From positions 6,386,001 through 6,450,000 of the forward strand of contig NC_057316.1 in NCBI RefSeq assembly GCF_000687475.1: a stretch of 64,000 nucleotides of DNA, given 5' to 3'. The notes beneath the pieces are model-generated. The model was not told the DNA's origin and did not search any database. It was given only the letters and a program-made list of their open reading frames with translations. Position 1 is the first letter of the stretch. Every line of letters starts with the position of its first letter. The DNA is from Ustilaginoidea virens. Lineage: Eukaryota > Ascomycota > Sordariomycetes > Hypocreales > Clavicipitaceae. Below are positions 22,837-34,194 of the stretch, one piece after another. The position numbers and the translations under genes were made by a program.

Positions 22837-24144
22837 CGACCACTTCACTTGTGGGGAAGCAGCCATTTATCTAACATGTCAAATGTCCACCATGTATGAG
22901 CAGAATACGGAGTGCTGCTTGGTTGAAGGCACGAGCACCTGGTACCCCCAAGATACGACGGGCCGGCATCCCTGCCGCGGGAAGCCGTCCATGTGCGAAA
23001 CAGGCTCTGCAACATTGTGCGCAACCGCACCCGCGCCGCCCAGCGCCAACAAAGACGACCCGACCGCTCAAAAAAGGGGTCCAAGGGCGGCGCCATTGAG
23101 CCACCTACCTGCCCGGCAGATCATAACGCGATGCAACCGAGCGAAAACGGCGCGCGCCCTTTCCGATGCATCCGACGCAAGCAGTAATGATTGACCAAAC
23201 GGACAAGGGGCACGAAGCTGCCTGCCCCCCACCAGCCCTCTCCGCAACGCGGTGTGAGCAAAAGCAGGCAAAGCAGCCGGCCAACAAAGAACAAAGCTCG
23301 CCGGGCCGCATATCTCGCGAAAGCGCCTCGTCTGGGTCCCAGGCTTTGCAAGTTGGATGCTGGCTTTGTGGTGATGTTTCTCGGCCGCCGGAGCACAAAG
23401 GCGGCTGGCTGGCGGCTGGCGGCAGGCGGCAGGCGGCAGGCGGCAGGCAATTGAAACCACCCAATTCGCCAGCGGGCCCAGTGTCGACGTCGACGGTGAC
23501 CCAAGTTCTGTGCCTTTGACGGTGCGGGTGCAGATTTCCCAGAGGCCAGAGAGAGCAAAGAAAGCACAGAAAGAGAAAAGAGGCAAAAGAGAGAATTAAA
23601 ATTAGACAGCGGACATGAAAAATCAGAATTTGACTCGTCCCGTCGACAAACCCACTCGTCGCCCCTCTGCCCCCTCCCTTCCCCGCACCCACACACCACA
23701 CACCACAAACCACAAACCAAGCCGCACTGGCCGTTCGCGCGCAGGCCAAATGTTTCTTTCTGGAGCTTTCTTCCCCTCCAACCAATTTTGCCAAACAAAC
23801 AGCCGAAACGGGACGAACATCCTAGAAGAAGAAGAAAGAGAAAAGAAAAAAAATACAAGAAAAAAATAAGAGCAAGAACCAAGAGACAAACAAATCAACG
23901 ATATTCACGAATCAACTCGATACGCCTGTAAACACGATTGTCGAGGGGCGGTTTTTCTGTTCCCACAGCTCCGTCCGGAACGAATCCCCCCTCCCCTTCT
24001 TCCCCCCGGATAGGCCGTGGTAGGCGCAATTGAGAAAGCTTGGTCCGGGACAGTAAATAAAAAAAAAAGAAAAAAAAGAAAAAAAAAGAAAAGAAAAGGT
24101 TTCAACCCGCCGTTCGCTGCGGACTGAAACGCGCCTTTGCCGCC
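22837..24144. other. Intergenic, USB1 to CKS1
   Basis: Includes a GGCGGCAGGC repeat (about 23410-23448) and purine-rich tracts (23540-23600, 23826-23870, 24056-24100). No gene is supported although overlapping frames of about 230-250 residues exist on the minus strand. Confidence 0.35.
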
Positions 24145-24896
24145 ATGGACATCGACATGAGCCGCCGCAACAAGGCTCCCAGGCCGTTGTCGGATGCCGA
24201 GAGGGCGCGACTCGACGAGTACATCGACTCGATTCACTACTCGGCCAGGTAAACTACCTCTGCAACTGCACGTCGGGCTCGGCCGCACCGCTGCTGTCGC
24301 TGGTTTTCGCGGCGAGCGGCCGGGGGGTGGCTGCGTGGGCATGCGGACACGCGGACACGCGGACACGCGGACACGCGGACACGCGGACACGCAGACACGC
24401 AGACACGCAGACACGCAGACACGCGGGCACGCGAACCTGCCATCCTGCCATCCTGCGAATGGAGCTGATTGTGACGACTCTGCAGGTATTCCGACAGCGA
24501 ATACGAGTACCGGCACGTGCAGCTGCCCAAGGCCATGCTCAAAGCAATCCCAAAGGACTACCACGACTCGTCCAAGGGGACGTTGAAGTTGCTGTGGGAG
24601 GAGGAATGGCGAGCCATTGGCATTACCCAGGTACGCGGGCCAGAAAAGGAAGCCCCCCCTCCCCCCCTTTGCCTTTTCCCTTTTTTCCGTTGACACGCGT
24701 TGCAGAGTCTCGGTTGGGAACACTACGAGGTTCACGAACCCGAGCCCCATATCCTCTTGTTCAAGTGAGTCTTCCCTTCTGTTCCTTTTTCCTTGTCTTG
24801 TTCTTGCCGTTCTTGGTGCCGCCTGTCGCCGGTGTCTCGGAGCTAACGAGTCTGCATGACATCAGACGTCCCCTCAACTACCAACCGCCCCAGTGA
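24145..24896 (+). CDS. CKS1: CKS1 cyclin-dependent kinase regulatory subunit
   Basis: Four exons (24145-24248, 24486-24630, 24706-24764, 24866-24896) give 112 residues. The core reads [40 protein letters not shown], and [17 protein letters not shown], the invariant Cks signature including the HxPEPH beta-hinge. Cks1 binds Cdk1 and helps dock phosphorylated substrates in the cell cycle. The last exon encodes only ten residues. Intron 1 contains an 8-bp minisatellite. Confidence 0.96.
24343..24430. repeat. Octamer array (ACACGCGG/ACACGCAG) inside CKS1 intron 1
   Basis: About ten 8-bp units in two variants (GCGGACAC then GCAGACAC) lie entirely within the first intron of CKS1. Confidence 0.93.
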
Positions 24897-26964
24897 GCGA
24901 ATGAATCCGTCACGCGAATCCGTCATGCGAATCCGTCATGTTCCGAGCTTCATCCCCCGTGTACGATAGTCCCCAAATTCCATCGCCTCTACCGCCCATC
25001 AGCACTCGACGATATGCACGGCGCCTGCCTCATGACCATTGTCACGATTTCCCCGAGCTTTGCTCACTACGATATCTGGGTTGACAAGCAAAGCACGTCG
25101 ACTCCACGACGACTCGGCTTCTTTTGTTCTTTTGTTCTTTTTTTTTTTTTTTTTTTTTTAAATTTATCTATTTATTTTTTTCACACTCGGATTTCTCGGT
25201 ACTTGCATATGTGTTATGCTCACGTAGAGGTGTTTCCGAGCTCGCACAGGTCACACAATCATGGTGGACGTCTCGAAGGAGCTGTTTGTTCGGCATCACT
25301 AGCTTGCCTTTTTTTTTTTTTTTTTTCTTTTTTTTTTTGCCCACACGGCTGACAAATTGCTGTTTACCCCTTGGTCGTGGACCCCGGAAAACTTTGCTGC
25401 CAGTCGAGGGGGAAACGGACATTTTTGTTTTGAGGCTCCTGCGAAGCGCAGCTGCCGGACTCTGGCATCGATGAGCGTTATCACGGGTTGGCAAAGGTGC
25501 GGGATGAATGTGCTCTTGGTCAAGGTATGCATGCGCCTTTGCATCATGTATTCCAAGAGGAGTTACGCGGGGCGTTATCAGTCGGCTTAAGTAGACGGGA
25601 ATGGATGATGATGGGAATGCCTGCGTGGGCGTGGCCAAGCACGCGTTTGTGGCCTGGTCTGGTCTGCAGTCTGCGTGTGCCGAGTGAGTGAGTGCTCCTG
25701 CGGGAATTGTGCCAGGCCCGGGTCCCTCAGGCCGTCTTCGTCTTGCTTTGCTGGGACTGCCACGCGAGGGTTTTTTTTCTTTTCACACGGCGGTTGACAG
25801 GTTCGCGACGCATCCGACGATCGATCAAAGAGGGCTGGGTGGCCAGCGATAACGACTTCGAACCGCGACCGGGCGGCGGTCCGCCAGCGCCAGGCGTGCT
25901 TAATTCCCTCAATCCGTCCCCGCTCCCTCCCTCACCCTGGAAAGCATGGTCTTGACTTGCCTCGCCACGGGGAGGAAGCGGCGGATAAACGCGACGGGGG
26001 GGAATGTTGCCGTGTTGGCGAAGTGGCCACATGTCACAAACTCCGTAGGCCGTGACGCGGAGTCCGCCGCATCGGGCCTGCGCTTTGATTAGTAACGCCA
26101 AGATGCGCACCCCAACATGCCACATGGGCGAATTCCTTTGCGTTTCCCAACCGTCGCATTTCCTCTGCATTTCCTGCTCCGTCCTGGGACTTGCTGCTCG
26201 TGGATGAAGCCATTTTCTTCACATTTCACACCAGAGTTGCCCGCTGCGCAGTGCTCGGTGGCCCCCCCAAGCTTTGTCCTCGATCTTTTTTTGGCCTCCC
26301 TTGCTGTCCTGCCCCCATCATCATCATCATCATCATCAATCGTCACGAGAGAGATCCGTAGCCTCTTTTATCGAGCAGCGTCGTTTTTGCTGTCCAGCCC
26401 CCATCATCATCATCGATCGTCACGAGAGAGATCCGTAGCCTCTTTTATCGAGCAGCGTCGTTTCATTTTTCATTTTTTTTTTGCTTTTCCCCCCCCCCCC
26501 CGACTGCTCCTCGCCGAGAACCACCCGACGTGGAAATCTCTGGCCAGGCCGGAAATAGCAACAACGTTTTGCTCGGTCGTTTGCGCGGGTTGCCGCCACC
26601 AACAAGCAAAACAAGCTTTGGTGCGAACCTTGCGTCGGTCGGGGCACGCCTACGGAGCAGCCGCGCCCCGGTTTAGCCCTTGTCAGCGCGGCAGCAACAA
26701 CGTGGTGGCGCACTCGTACGCCCTGAACTGAATGAACCTTGGGTAAAAAAAAAAGATAGTGTCCGAGCCAAAACCGTTTGCGTCCTGCGGCTTGGACGGC
26801 GCACGTATTGCAGCCCTCCCCGACTCGAATCATCAAAGGCATCTTTATTCCGGATCGGACGGGCAATCACTCGCCAGCGCCTGGGCTATCTCGACCCCCG
26901 AAGAAAAAACAAAAAAAAAAAAAAAAAAAAAAACAAACAACCAAACAACCAAACAAACGCCGAG
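24897..26964. other. Intergenic, CKS1 to ERO1
   Basis: About 2.1 kb without a supported gene. It holds T runs (25138-25159, 25311-25326), a tandem duplication (26302-26463), GACGTGG at 26527-26533 and an A-rich leader just before the ERO1 ATG. Confidence 0.4.
26302..26463. repeat. Tandem duplication of about 80 bp upstream of ERO1
   Basis: Copies at 26302-26386 and 26387-26463 are nearly identical. Each starts TTGCTGTCC, holds an ATC trinucleotide run (seven and four or five units) and ends with a 50-base block finishing GAGCAGCGTCGTTT. Confidence 0.92.
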
Positions 26965-29126
26965 ATGAAGTCGGCCAGTCACTTGTTCTACCTATCCGTC
27001 TTTAGCCTCTGGACGTCATCTGCGCTTTGCGCTGTGGGCGAGGACAAAGGGTGTGCCGTAGGTGAACCCCTTACCATTCGCAGTCATTCGAGAACCCCTT
27101 CCTTGCCTTGTTCTCCTCCTCCTCCTCCTCCTCCTCCTCCTTCTTTCCTTTCTTCTTCTTCCTCTTGTTCTACTTCTCCCGGCATCGCCTAATGTTGGTA
27201 TTGGCAGATAAACCCAAAGTCCATCGTGCAGGATGCCTGCGCGTCATACGCTACCCTCGAGAAGCTAAACGAACGAGTCAAGCCTGCCCTCGACGACCTC
27301 ACGCGGACGACCGACTTCTTCTCGCACTATCGGCTCAACCTCTTCAACAAGAAATGCCCCTTCTGGAACGACGAAAACGGCTTCTGCGGCAACATAGGAT
27401 GCGCCGTCGAGACGCTGGACAACGAGGAGGACATACCGCAGGTCTGGAGAGCAAAGGAGCTCGGCAAGCTCGAAGGCCCCCTGGCCAAGCACCCCGGAAA
27501 GCAGGAGCAGCGCAAGAACCCGCGGCGGCCGCTGCACGGGGAGCTCGGCGAGGACGTCGGTGAGAGCTGCGTGGTCGAGTACGACGACGAGTGCGACGAG
27601 CGGGACTACTGCGTGCTCGAGGACGAGAGCACGGCCTCCAAGGGCGACTACGTGAGCCTGCTCCGCAACCCGGAGCGCTTCACGGGCTACGGCGGCGAGG
27701 GCGCGCACCAGGTCTGGGACGCCGTGTACCGCGAAAACTGCTTCCAGAGGAGCTCCTTCTCCCACTCGGCCAACCTGGGCATGTCGCTCAACTACAACCC
27801 GGCGGCCCAGGACTTCAAGCAGGTCATGGACGCCGCCGGCCGGCAGGCGCAGCTCCAGGCGCAGCGCGCCCTGCAGCCCAACACGCCCTTTGTCGCCCAC
27901 ACCGGGTACGAGGTGGACGACGAGTGCCTCGAGAAGCGCGTCTTCTACCGCGTCATGTCGGGCATGCACGCCAGCATCAGCGCGCACCTCTGCTGGGAGT
28001 TCCTGAACCAGACCACCGGCCAGTGGCAGCCCAACCTGCAGTGCTACCGGGAGCGCCTGCACGGGCACCCGGACCGCATCAGCAACCTGTACTTCAACCA
28101 CGCCCTGCTGACCAGGGCCGTGGCCAAGCTCGGCGCCCACCTGCGCGGCCCGCGGTACACCTTTTGCACCGGCGACCCGGGCGAAGACGGGGCGACCCGG
28201 GCCAAGGTGGACCGCGTCACCCGGGAGGCCGCCAGCATCCCCGAGATGTTTGACGAGAGCCTCATGTTTGTCAACGGCGAGGGGCCGTCGCTCAAGGAGG
28301 ACTTTCGCAACCGCTTCCGCAACGTGAGCCGGCTCATGGACTGCGTCGGCTGCGACAAGTGCAGGCTGTGGGGGAAGGTGCAGACCAACGGCTACGGCAC
28401 CGCGCTCAAGGTCCTCTTTGAGTTTGACAACAAGAGCGACGACATCCCGGTGCTCAAGAGGACCGAGCTGGTGGCGCTCTTCAACACGTATGCCCGCATC
28501 AGCGAGTCCATGCGAGCCGTCGGCGAGTTTCGAGACATGGTGGCGGCGGCAGAGGCGGCGGAGGCGGCAGATGCGGCTGGGGAAGGCGGCGCCGGGCCGT
28601 CGTCGGGGAGCGGCAAGGCGTCCGCGGCGGGGCCCGACTTTGCCGTCTTCACCACCGAGGACGAGGACGAGGCTGCAAGGGAACACGACGGCCAAGGCGA
28701 CGCCAGCCAGAGCCCGGCGGCAAAACTGGCAAAGCACCGCGCGACGGCTCTGTGGGTCGAGTTTCTCGAGATGCAACGGCGCGGGCCCGAGAGCGACTCC
28801 ATCTGGGACCAGGTTGCTCACGAAATCCGCCTTTTGCGACAGTCTTTCAAAGTAGTCGTCCACGGCTGGTTCCACGGATCAATACTATTGTGAGCCAATT
28901 GCCTTCCTCTTCCCTTTTCCCTTCAAAAAACAAAAAAAAAAAAAGAGCAAAATAAATCAAAAATAAATAAAAGAACCGCAGAGCTAACTTTTTTCCCCTC
29001 CACCCCAGATGTCGCGTCGTCGTCAACGAAGCGCATCGCCTCTGGCTCTACTTTCTCGGGCTGCAGCCCGGGCCGGGGTTTATCACCTACAGCTGGACGC
29101 CGAAGGACAAGAAATCCGATTTATAG
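26965..29126 (+). CDS. ERO1: ERO1 ER thiol oxidase
   Basis: Exons 26965-27057, 27208-28889 and 29009-29126 give 630 residues. A signal peptide (MKSASHLFYLSVFSLWTSSA) precedes INPKSIVQDACASYATLEKL. The CPFWNDENGFCGNIGCAV region holds the N-terminal shuttle cysteines. Farther on come VWDAVYRENCF, GMHASISAHLCWEFLN and the FAD-proximal active site CVGCDKC (Cys410, Cys413, Cys416) followed by RLWGKVQTNGYGTALKVLF. Ero1 reoxidises PDI with oxygen through FAD in the ER lumen. An Ala/Glu/Gly-rich insert lies near residues 480-530. The last exon adds a hydrophobic-aromatic C-terminus (RLWLYFLGLQPGPGF). A T35 run starts eight bases after the stop. Confidence 0.94.
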
Positions 29127-29131
29127 AAAGC

Positions 29132-29133
<2 letters not shown>

Positions 29134-29168
<35 letters not shown>
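29134..29168. repeat. T35 homopolymer
   Basis: Uninterrupted T run just after the ERO1 stop codon. Confidence 0.9.
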
Positions 29169-29169
<1 letters not shown>

Positions 29170-29505
29170 GATTGGGCATTGTAGCATTTGCAGGCGTTTC
29201 GGTTTAGGGCATTTGGGCTACGGGATGTCGTGTGCGAGGTTCAGCCTGTGCGGATGTATTATCAGGTCGGCACGCGGGGTCGCGACGGCGGATATATGGA
29301 TAGAAACCTTCACGGGTGGTTTGATTAGGGCGCCGCCGTTGTTTGCCGCGCGGCGGAGCATTCGGATGTTGGGATCAATCAACGAGCCGCAAGGCTTGTC
29401 TTGTCTGCCATGGGGCGTGGACGAGAAATCTATCCATCATGTGAGCTGGGTAAGACGCGCCGGCGCGGCTGTGGTTGTGAAACGGGGTTTGCCTGCAGAT
29501 TTAAA

Positions 29506-29576
29506 AAAACATAAAACATAAAACATAAAACATAAAACATAAAACATAAAACATAAAACATAAAACATAAAACATA
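29506..29576. repeat. Heptamer array (AAAACAT), about ten copies
   Basis: Perfect 7-bp tandem units between ERO1 and the FAD oxidoreductase, ending in an A run. Confidence 0.93.
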
Positions 29577-30148
29577 AAAAAAAAAAAAAAAGCCATTTCG
29601 ACGCGCGTCGGCGACATGCGAGAGCTGTCTTGTCTGTTGTTTTCTCTTTGCCTTGGCCGCCGTTGGCCACAGCCGGGTTGGGCGACGACGAACCGCGGGC
29701 AACACGAGGCGACGGGCGCGAGGGGCCGAGGGCGCAAACAAGACGCAGGCGGTGGCGTCCGCTGCTGCTGCCGCCGGGAGGTGAAGCTGGTGATGGATGT
29801 GGATCGCTCGCAAACATGGCAATGATGACGTTCTGTTGTTGGGTCGGACGACGACGGACGGGGTTGCACCCGGCGGGGCGCACCTCGGCGGGGCTGGACA
29901 AAACAACGCTTACCTAACCCACCAGGCATCGAATGAATTGCTGAATTGAGACGACATCAGCTTCCTTCCTCCGTACTCGGCGCAGTCGGGTGTTTTGTTT
30001 GTTGGGTGTGGCAGACAAAACCAACACCCCCCCTTCCCTCCCTCCCTCCTCTCCTCCTGGGGGTCACCGCCGTCGACGTCAACGCTGCTCCCAGCTCTCT
30101 CGGACAAATCGCTATCCACTTCCATCCCCCGCCCCCGCCCAAAAAATC

Positions 30149-31873
30149 ATGACGACCCCGGTGGACGCAAAAGTCATCGAGCAGCTGCGGGCTCAGGCGG
30201 AGCAAGACCCCGGGCTCCCGCGAGCCAACCCCACCCCGGCCTTCTGGCAGACGCCGCCCCACGGCTCCCTCTCCGACGCCCGGTCCGAGACGCTGCCCCG
30301 CCGCGCCGACTACGCCATCATCGGCTCCGGCGTGACCGGGTGCAGCGTGGCCCGGACCCTGCTCGAAGGCGCGCCGGAGGGGGAGCAGCCGGAGGGGGAG
30401 CCGTTCGTCGTGGCCGTGGCCGTGCTGGAGGCGCGCGCGCTGGCCAGCGGCGCCACGGGCCGCAACGGGGGCTTGCTGTCGTCGTTTGTGCCCGGCGACT
30501 ACGAGCTGCTGGCGGAGCGCTTCGGCCACGCGCAGGCCGTCAAGATTGCGCGCTTCGCCAACAGGACCCTGGAGAGGATGCACCAGCTGGCCGGCTCGTC
30601 CGAGGAGCTGCGGCGGGCCAGCGACATCCGGAGGACGTGCGACGTGGTCTGCCTGCAGGACGAGGAGGCGTGGCAGGGCGCGAGGCGGAGCTGGGAGTCG
30701 TACGCGGACAAGGTGCCCGAGGAGAGCGGCAAGGCCGAGTTTCTGACGCCCGAAGAGGCCAAGGAGGTGAGACATTCAATGGCTGCCCGGCCCAAGACCC
30801 GGCCCTCTCTTCCTTCCGCCCACGCCCACGCCCACGAGGCAATGGCTCTGACGCCCGGCCCGCAGCGATACAATGTCAACGCCAAATGCGGCGCCATGGT
30901 CCTCCCCAACGGCGCCTTCTGGCCCTACAGGCTCCTGACCGGGCTGTGGGAGCAGCTCCTCGGGCGGTTCGGCTCGCGGCTCACGGTCGACACCGGGACC
31001 CCCGTCACGGAGATTTCCCACTGCGCCAGCACCGACCCCCGGTACCCGTACCTCGTGCACACGCCCCGCGGCGTCGTGCGGGCCAGGAAGATCATACACG
31101 CCACCAACGGGTACGCCGGCCACCTGCTCCCCCGGCTCCGGGGCAAGATCTACCCCCTGCGGGGCACCATGTCGGTGCAGAAGGCGCCGCCCTTGCTGGG
31201 CAACCGCGGCCGCACGCAGACGTGGAGCGTGGCCGGCGGAGGCGGCTACGACGAGCGCAGCGAGGTGGTGGAGCTGGGCCTCTACTACGCCAGCCAGAAC
31301 CCCAGGACGGGCGACGTGCTGGTCGGCGGCGAGAAGGCCCACGTCGCGGAGCTGATTGGCGCGGACGACACGCGGGTCGGGACGGCGGCCGGGGACAACC
31401 TGTCGACGCTGCTGCCGCGGCTGTTTGCCGGGGTGTGGGGGGACGAGCAGGAGCAGGGGCAGGGGCAGGGGCGGGGAGACGAGCAGGGGCGGGGAGACGA
31501 GCAGGGGCGGGGAGACGAGCAGGGGCGGGAGCGGGAGCGGGAGCGGGAGCGGGAGCGGGAGCGGGAGCCCGAGGTGAGGCAGATGTGGACGGGCATCATG
31601 GGCTTCACGGCGGACCGGCTCCCGCTGGTGGGCAGCCTGCCGCGGGAGTTTACGGGGCGGGGCGAGGAGGGGGGCGAGTGGATCGCGGCGGGGTTCAACG
31701 GCTACGGCATGGCGCTGTGCTGGTCGAGCGGCGAGGCCGTGGCGAGGAAGCTGCTGGGCATGGAGGCCGACTTTCTGCCCGAGGCGTGCGTGGCGTCGCG
31801 GGAGCGGCTGGGCGACGAGCGGCGGATGGACGTGGCGGCGGCGCTGCGGGTGTTTCTGGGGGGGAAGCCGTAG
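30149..31873 (+). CDS. FAD-dependent oxidoreductase, DAO (amine/D-amino-acid oxidase) family
   Basis: Exons 30149-30766 and 30866-31873 give 541 residues. The FAD-binding Rossmann motif is ADYAIIGSGVTGCSVARTLL (near residue 52), followed by LASGATGRNGGLLSS, the second dinucleotide contact. Downstream are YNVNAKCGAMVLPNGAFWP and HATNGYAGHLLPRL, then a C-terminal GIMGFTADRLPLVGSLP and GFNGYGMALCWSSGEAVA, which close the FAD domain. The fungal relatives are thought to oxidise secondary amines or amino acids; the substrate here is unknown. The intron (99 bp) is in frame and stop-free. An inserted Gln/Gly/Arg/Glu low-complexity tract (31450-31570) lies in the C-terminal half. Confidence 0.88.
   Translation: MTTPVDAKVIEQLRAQAEQDPGLPRANPTPAFWQTPPHGSLSDARSETLPRRADYAIIGSGVTGCSVARTLLEGAPEGEQPEGEPFVVAVAVLEARALASGATGRNGGLLSSFVPGDYELLAERFGHAQAVKIARFANRTLERMHQLAGSSEELRRASDIRRTCDVVCLQDEEAWQGARRSWESYADKVPEESGKAEFLTPEEAKEVRHSMAARPKTRPSLPSAHAHAHEAMALTPGPQRYNVNAKCGAMVLPNGAFWPYRLLTGLWEQLLGRFGSRLTVDTGTPVTEISHCASTDPRYPYLVHTPRGVVRARKIIHATNGYAGHLLPRLRGKIYPLRGTMSVQKAPPLLGNRGRTQTWSVAGGGGYDERSEVVELGLYYASQNPRTGDVLVGGEKAHVAELIGADDTRVGTAAGDNLSTLLPRLFAGVWGDEQEQGQGQGRGDEQGRGDEQGRGDEQGREREREREREREREPEVRQMWTGIMGFTADRLPLVGSLPREFTGRGEEGGEWIAAGFNGYGMALCWSSGEAVARKLLGMEADFLPEACVASRERLGDERRMDVAAALRVFLGGKP
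31450..31570. repeat. Coding minisatellite in the FAD oxidoreductase
   Basis: Three kinds of unit follow each other: GGGGCA hexamers, a 15-bp unit encoding GRGDEQ-type repeats, and GGGAGC hexamers encoding an Arg-Glu run. All are multiples of three and keep the frame. Confidence 0.88.
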
Positions 31874-32150
31874 GGAGGTTTGGGAGGTTTGGGAGAGTTG
31901 GAGAGTTCGGGGCCGGAGCAGCAGCAAGTCGTTGCTGTCTTTGCTGGAGCCCTGTTTGCGGAAACACATGTGTGCCTTGGGCCCGAACGAGTAGCAGCAA
32001 GTCTTGTCTTTGCAGAGGCAAATGTTGGCGACGCATGCAGATCTGCCATCAAGCCATCGATCGGCCAGCGCTGTTTTCGCGACGCGGTTGGAGAAGTGCC
32101 TGCTTACTTGACGCAGGACACGTGTCCGTGTGGTGAAGATGTTTGGGGAT

Positions 32151-32276
32151 GCTTGCCTGCTTGCCTGCTTGCCTGCTTGCCTGCTTGCCTGCTTGCCTGC
32201 TTGCCTGCTTGCCTGCTTGCCTGCTTGCCTGCTTGCCTGCTTGCCTGCTTGCCTGCTTGCCTGCTTGCTTGCTTGC
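32151..32276. repeat. Octamer array (GCTTGCCT), about fifteen copies
   Basis: Perfect 8-bp tandem units over 126 bases, degrading to GCTT tetramers at the right end. Confidence 0.95.
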
Positions 32277-32427
32277 TGGCCGGGAGCTGGCCGGCCGGAA
32301 GCTGGCCGAAAGCGGCATGATGCCGGCTGTGTTTGTGTTGGTCGTCGAGGTTGCAGAAGGAAGGGGGCGGGGAGGGGTGTAAGGGTTGTATTTTCGTCTC
32401 CTCTTTTCATTCGGGTATTCTCTTTAC

Positions 32428-32433
<6 letters not shown>

Positions 32434-32464
<31 letters not shown>
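32434..32464. repeat. T31 homopolymer
   Basis: Uninterrupted T run in the oxidoreductase/hydrophobin gap. Confidence 0.9.
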
Positions 32465-34114
32465 CCCCTCTCTCCTTTTTCTCGATTCTTCTTCTTTTTT
32501 TCTTTTTTTTTCCCCCTCTTTTTCTTGATTTTTTCTTTCTTCCTTCTTTTCTACGTATGTACTTATTTTTATACTCGTTCTCACCAGCGTTGTCCCAGCA
32601 TAATAATAGTGGGGTCGGGCGCAACAGCCCACCCAAGTCACCGGATAAATGCTGCATGTCAGCCAGATGCTCTCGGCGCGGGATGCATCCCCAGCGTCGC
32701 CACGCCCTGCGCCGATGTTGCTTTTGCTTTTGCTTTTACTTTTTGCCTTTTTTTTTTTCTTTTTTTTTCTTTTTTTTTCTTTTTTTTTTTTTTTCCCTTC
32801 TCTTCTTTCTTTCAGCGGCCGGGGTGCGCTTCCTGGGCGCGCGCGCTGCAGAAGCGGCCAGGCGTGCGTTGGCTGATGCTCGGCACTTGCGGCGACCAGT
32901 CTGGTCTGGCCTGGCCTGGTCGCATCGGCAGATAAACCGGGACGGCAAACCGCGCGAGTGGCGCCGGGTGGGGGCTGGCATCGACGCCTTTCCCTGGATG
33001 CTGCTGACCAGGTCCGCTGCCTGCAAGGAACTAAGAGGAATGAGGCAAAAAATAAAAATAAAAATAAAAATAAAAAATAAACAAAGTAGAACAAAATAAA
33101 GTCAAAGTATAAGCATAGAAATAAAATAAAATAAAGCATAAAAATGGCAAAAGAGAACAAGGCGGAAGAAGACACGGAAAGAATGACAGACTACAGCCGC
33201 ACCCCCCACCCCACGCACGTCCACGTGGCGCCTCCCGCCGTCCAGCCGCCGCCCAGCCGCCGCCCCGACCGCCCTGGGGCCAGCCAGCCTTGCAAGCATC
33301 GACGCAAACACCATAAACCTCGGAAGTTGACCAGCCCAATCCACCCCTCCCTCCCCCGGGACCCCAAGCCGCAGGAACCCGCGACAATCCGCCCAACCTG
33401 CATTTGCTTCAGCATGAACCTTTCTTTCCTTGCACCTGGCAGGCCCCAGGCCGCCGCCCGCCCCCCCCCCCCCCCCAGGCGCGGGCGGGCCGGGTGCAAC
33501 GCTCACGGTCGCCGGGCGCCCCGAACGCACGCTGCACGTAGCAATCACATCTCGAGCTCGTCTGTCTTTTTCCTTTTCCCTTTTTTCCCCCTTTTTTTTT
33601 TTTTTTTTTACTTTTTTTCCTTTTTTCCTTTTTTTTTCCTTTTTTCCTTTTTTTTTTTTTATCTCCTTTTGTATATATATACATAGGGAGGGGCCTTCCC
33701 CCGCCTAGTCGCGCGCCCTGTGAGGACATTGTGAGGGGCACGATGTGATGATACAGTATGAAGGAGGCTTGATTGAGCTAAGCTAGGATATGATGGCGGA
33801 GCGCCTGTAGAGGCAAGGTCATGTGACAGGCATGTGCCGGTCGGTGGCTGGGGCTGCGGGGGTTTTGCCCAGGCGTCTGACGCTGAATATCATGCGCCGA
33901 CGGGAGTTGTGCTGCGCTGGCACGCACTGCCGACGGGCCTGGACCTGGACCTGGACCTGGACCTCGGCCGGGACATCATAATCCGGGGCTGCGAAAACGG
34001 TTTGCCGTAGCGCGCTGTGGCTTGTGCGGGCTGTCACCGGCTGCCGTCGGCTTGGGGCCGTGGCTTGTCGACACATGACAGTCGACACATGGCAGTCGCA
34101 GCAAGCAGTTGATA

Positions 34115-34194
34115 GCAGCCAACAGCCAACAGCCAACAGCCGACAGCCAACAGCCGACAGCCAACAGCCGACAGCCGACACCCGGCAGCCGGCA
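34115..34194. repeat. Heptamer array (CAGCCAA/CAGCCGA)
   Basis: About eleven 7-bp units in two variants, AACAGCC and GACAGCC, interspersed. Confidence 0.9.

Larger units (their letters stand above)
29127..30148. other. Intergenic, ERO1 to FAD oxidoreductase
   Basis: Contains a T35 run (29134-29168) and a 7-bp array (29506-29576). Several overlapping 140-170 residue minus frames read through the array and are not credible genes. Confidence 0.4.

Noticed and set aside
23121..23882. 253-residue minus frame between USB1 and CKS1
   Set aside because: Leucine/phenylalanine-rich reading of purine-rich DNA with several overlapping alternatives and no family pattern.
27265..28875. 536-residue minus frame opposite ERO1
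   Set aside because: It mirrors the GC-rich third-position bias of the ERO1 exon and has Val/Leu/Arg-rich shadow composition without any motif.
29995..32136. 713-residue + frame overlapping the FAD oxidoreductase
   Set aside because: Out of frame with the FAD-binding motifs; Arg/Gly/Ala-rich shadow of the true gene.
32151..32276. Octamer array considered as a CRISPR array
   Set aside because: Units are 8 bp, contiguous and without spacers; the host is a eukaryote.
30776..33175. 799-residue minus frame
   Set aside because: It runs antisense through the FAD oxidoreductase exon and then through homopolymers and the 8-bp array. Composition follows the repeats.
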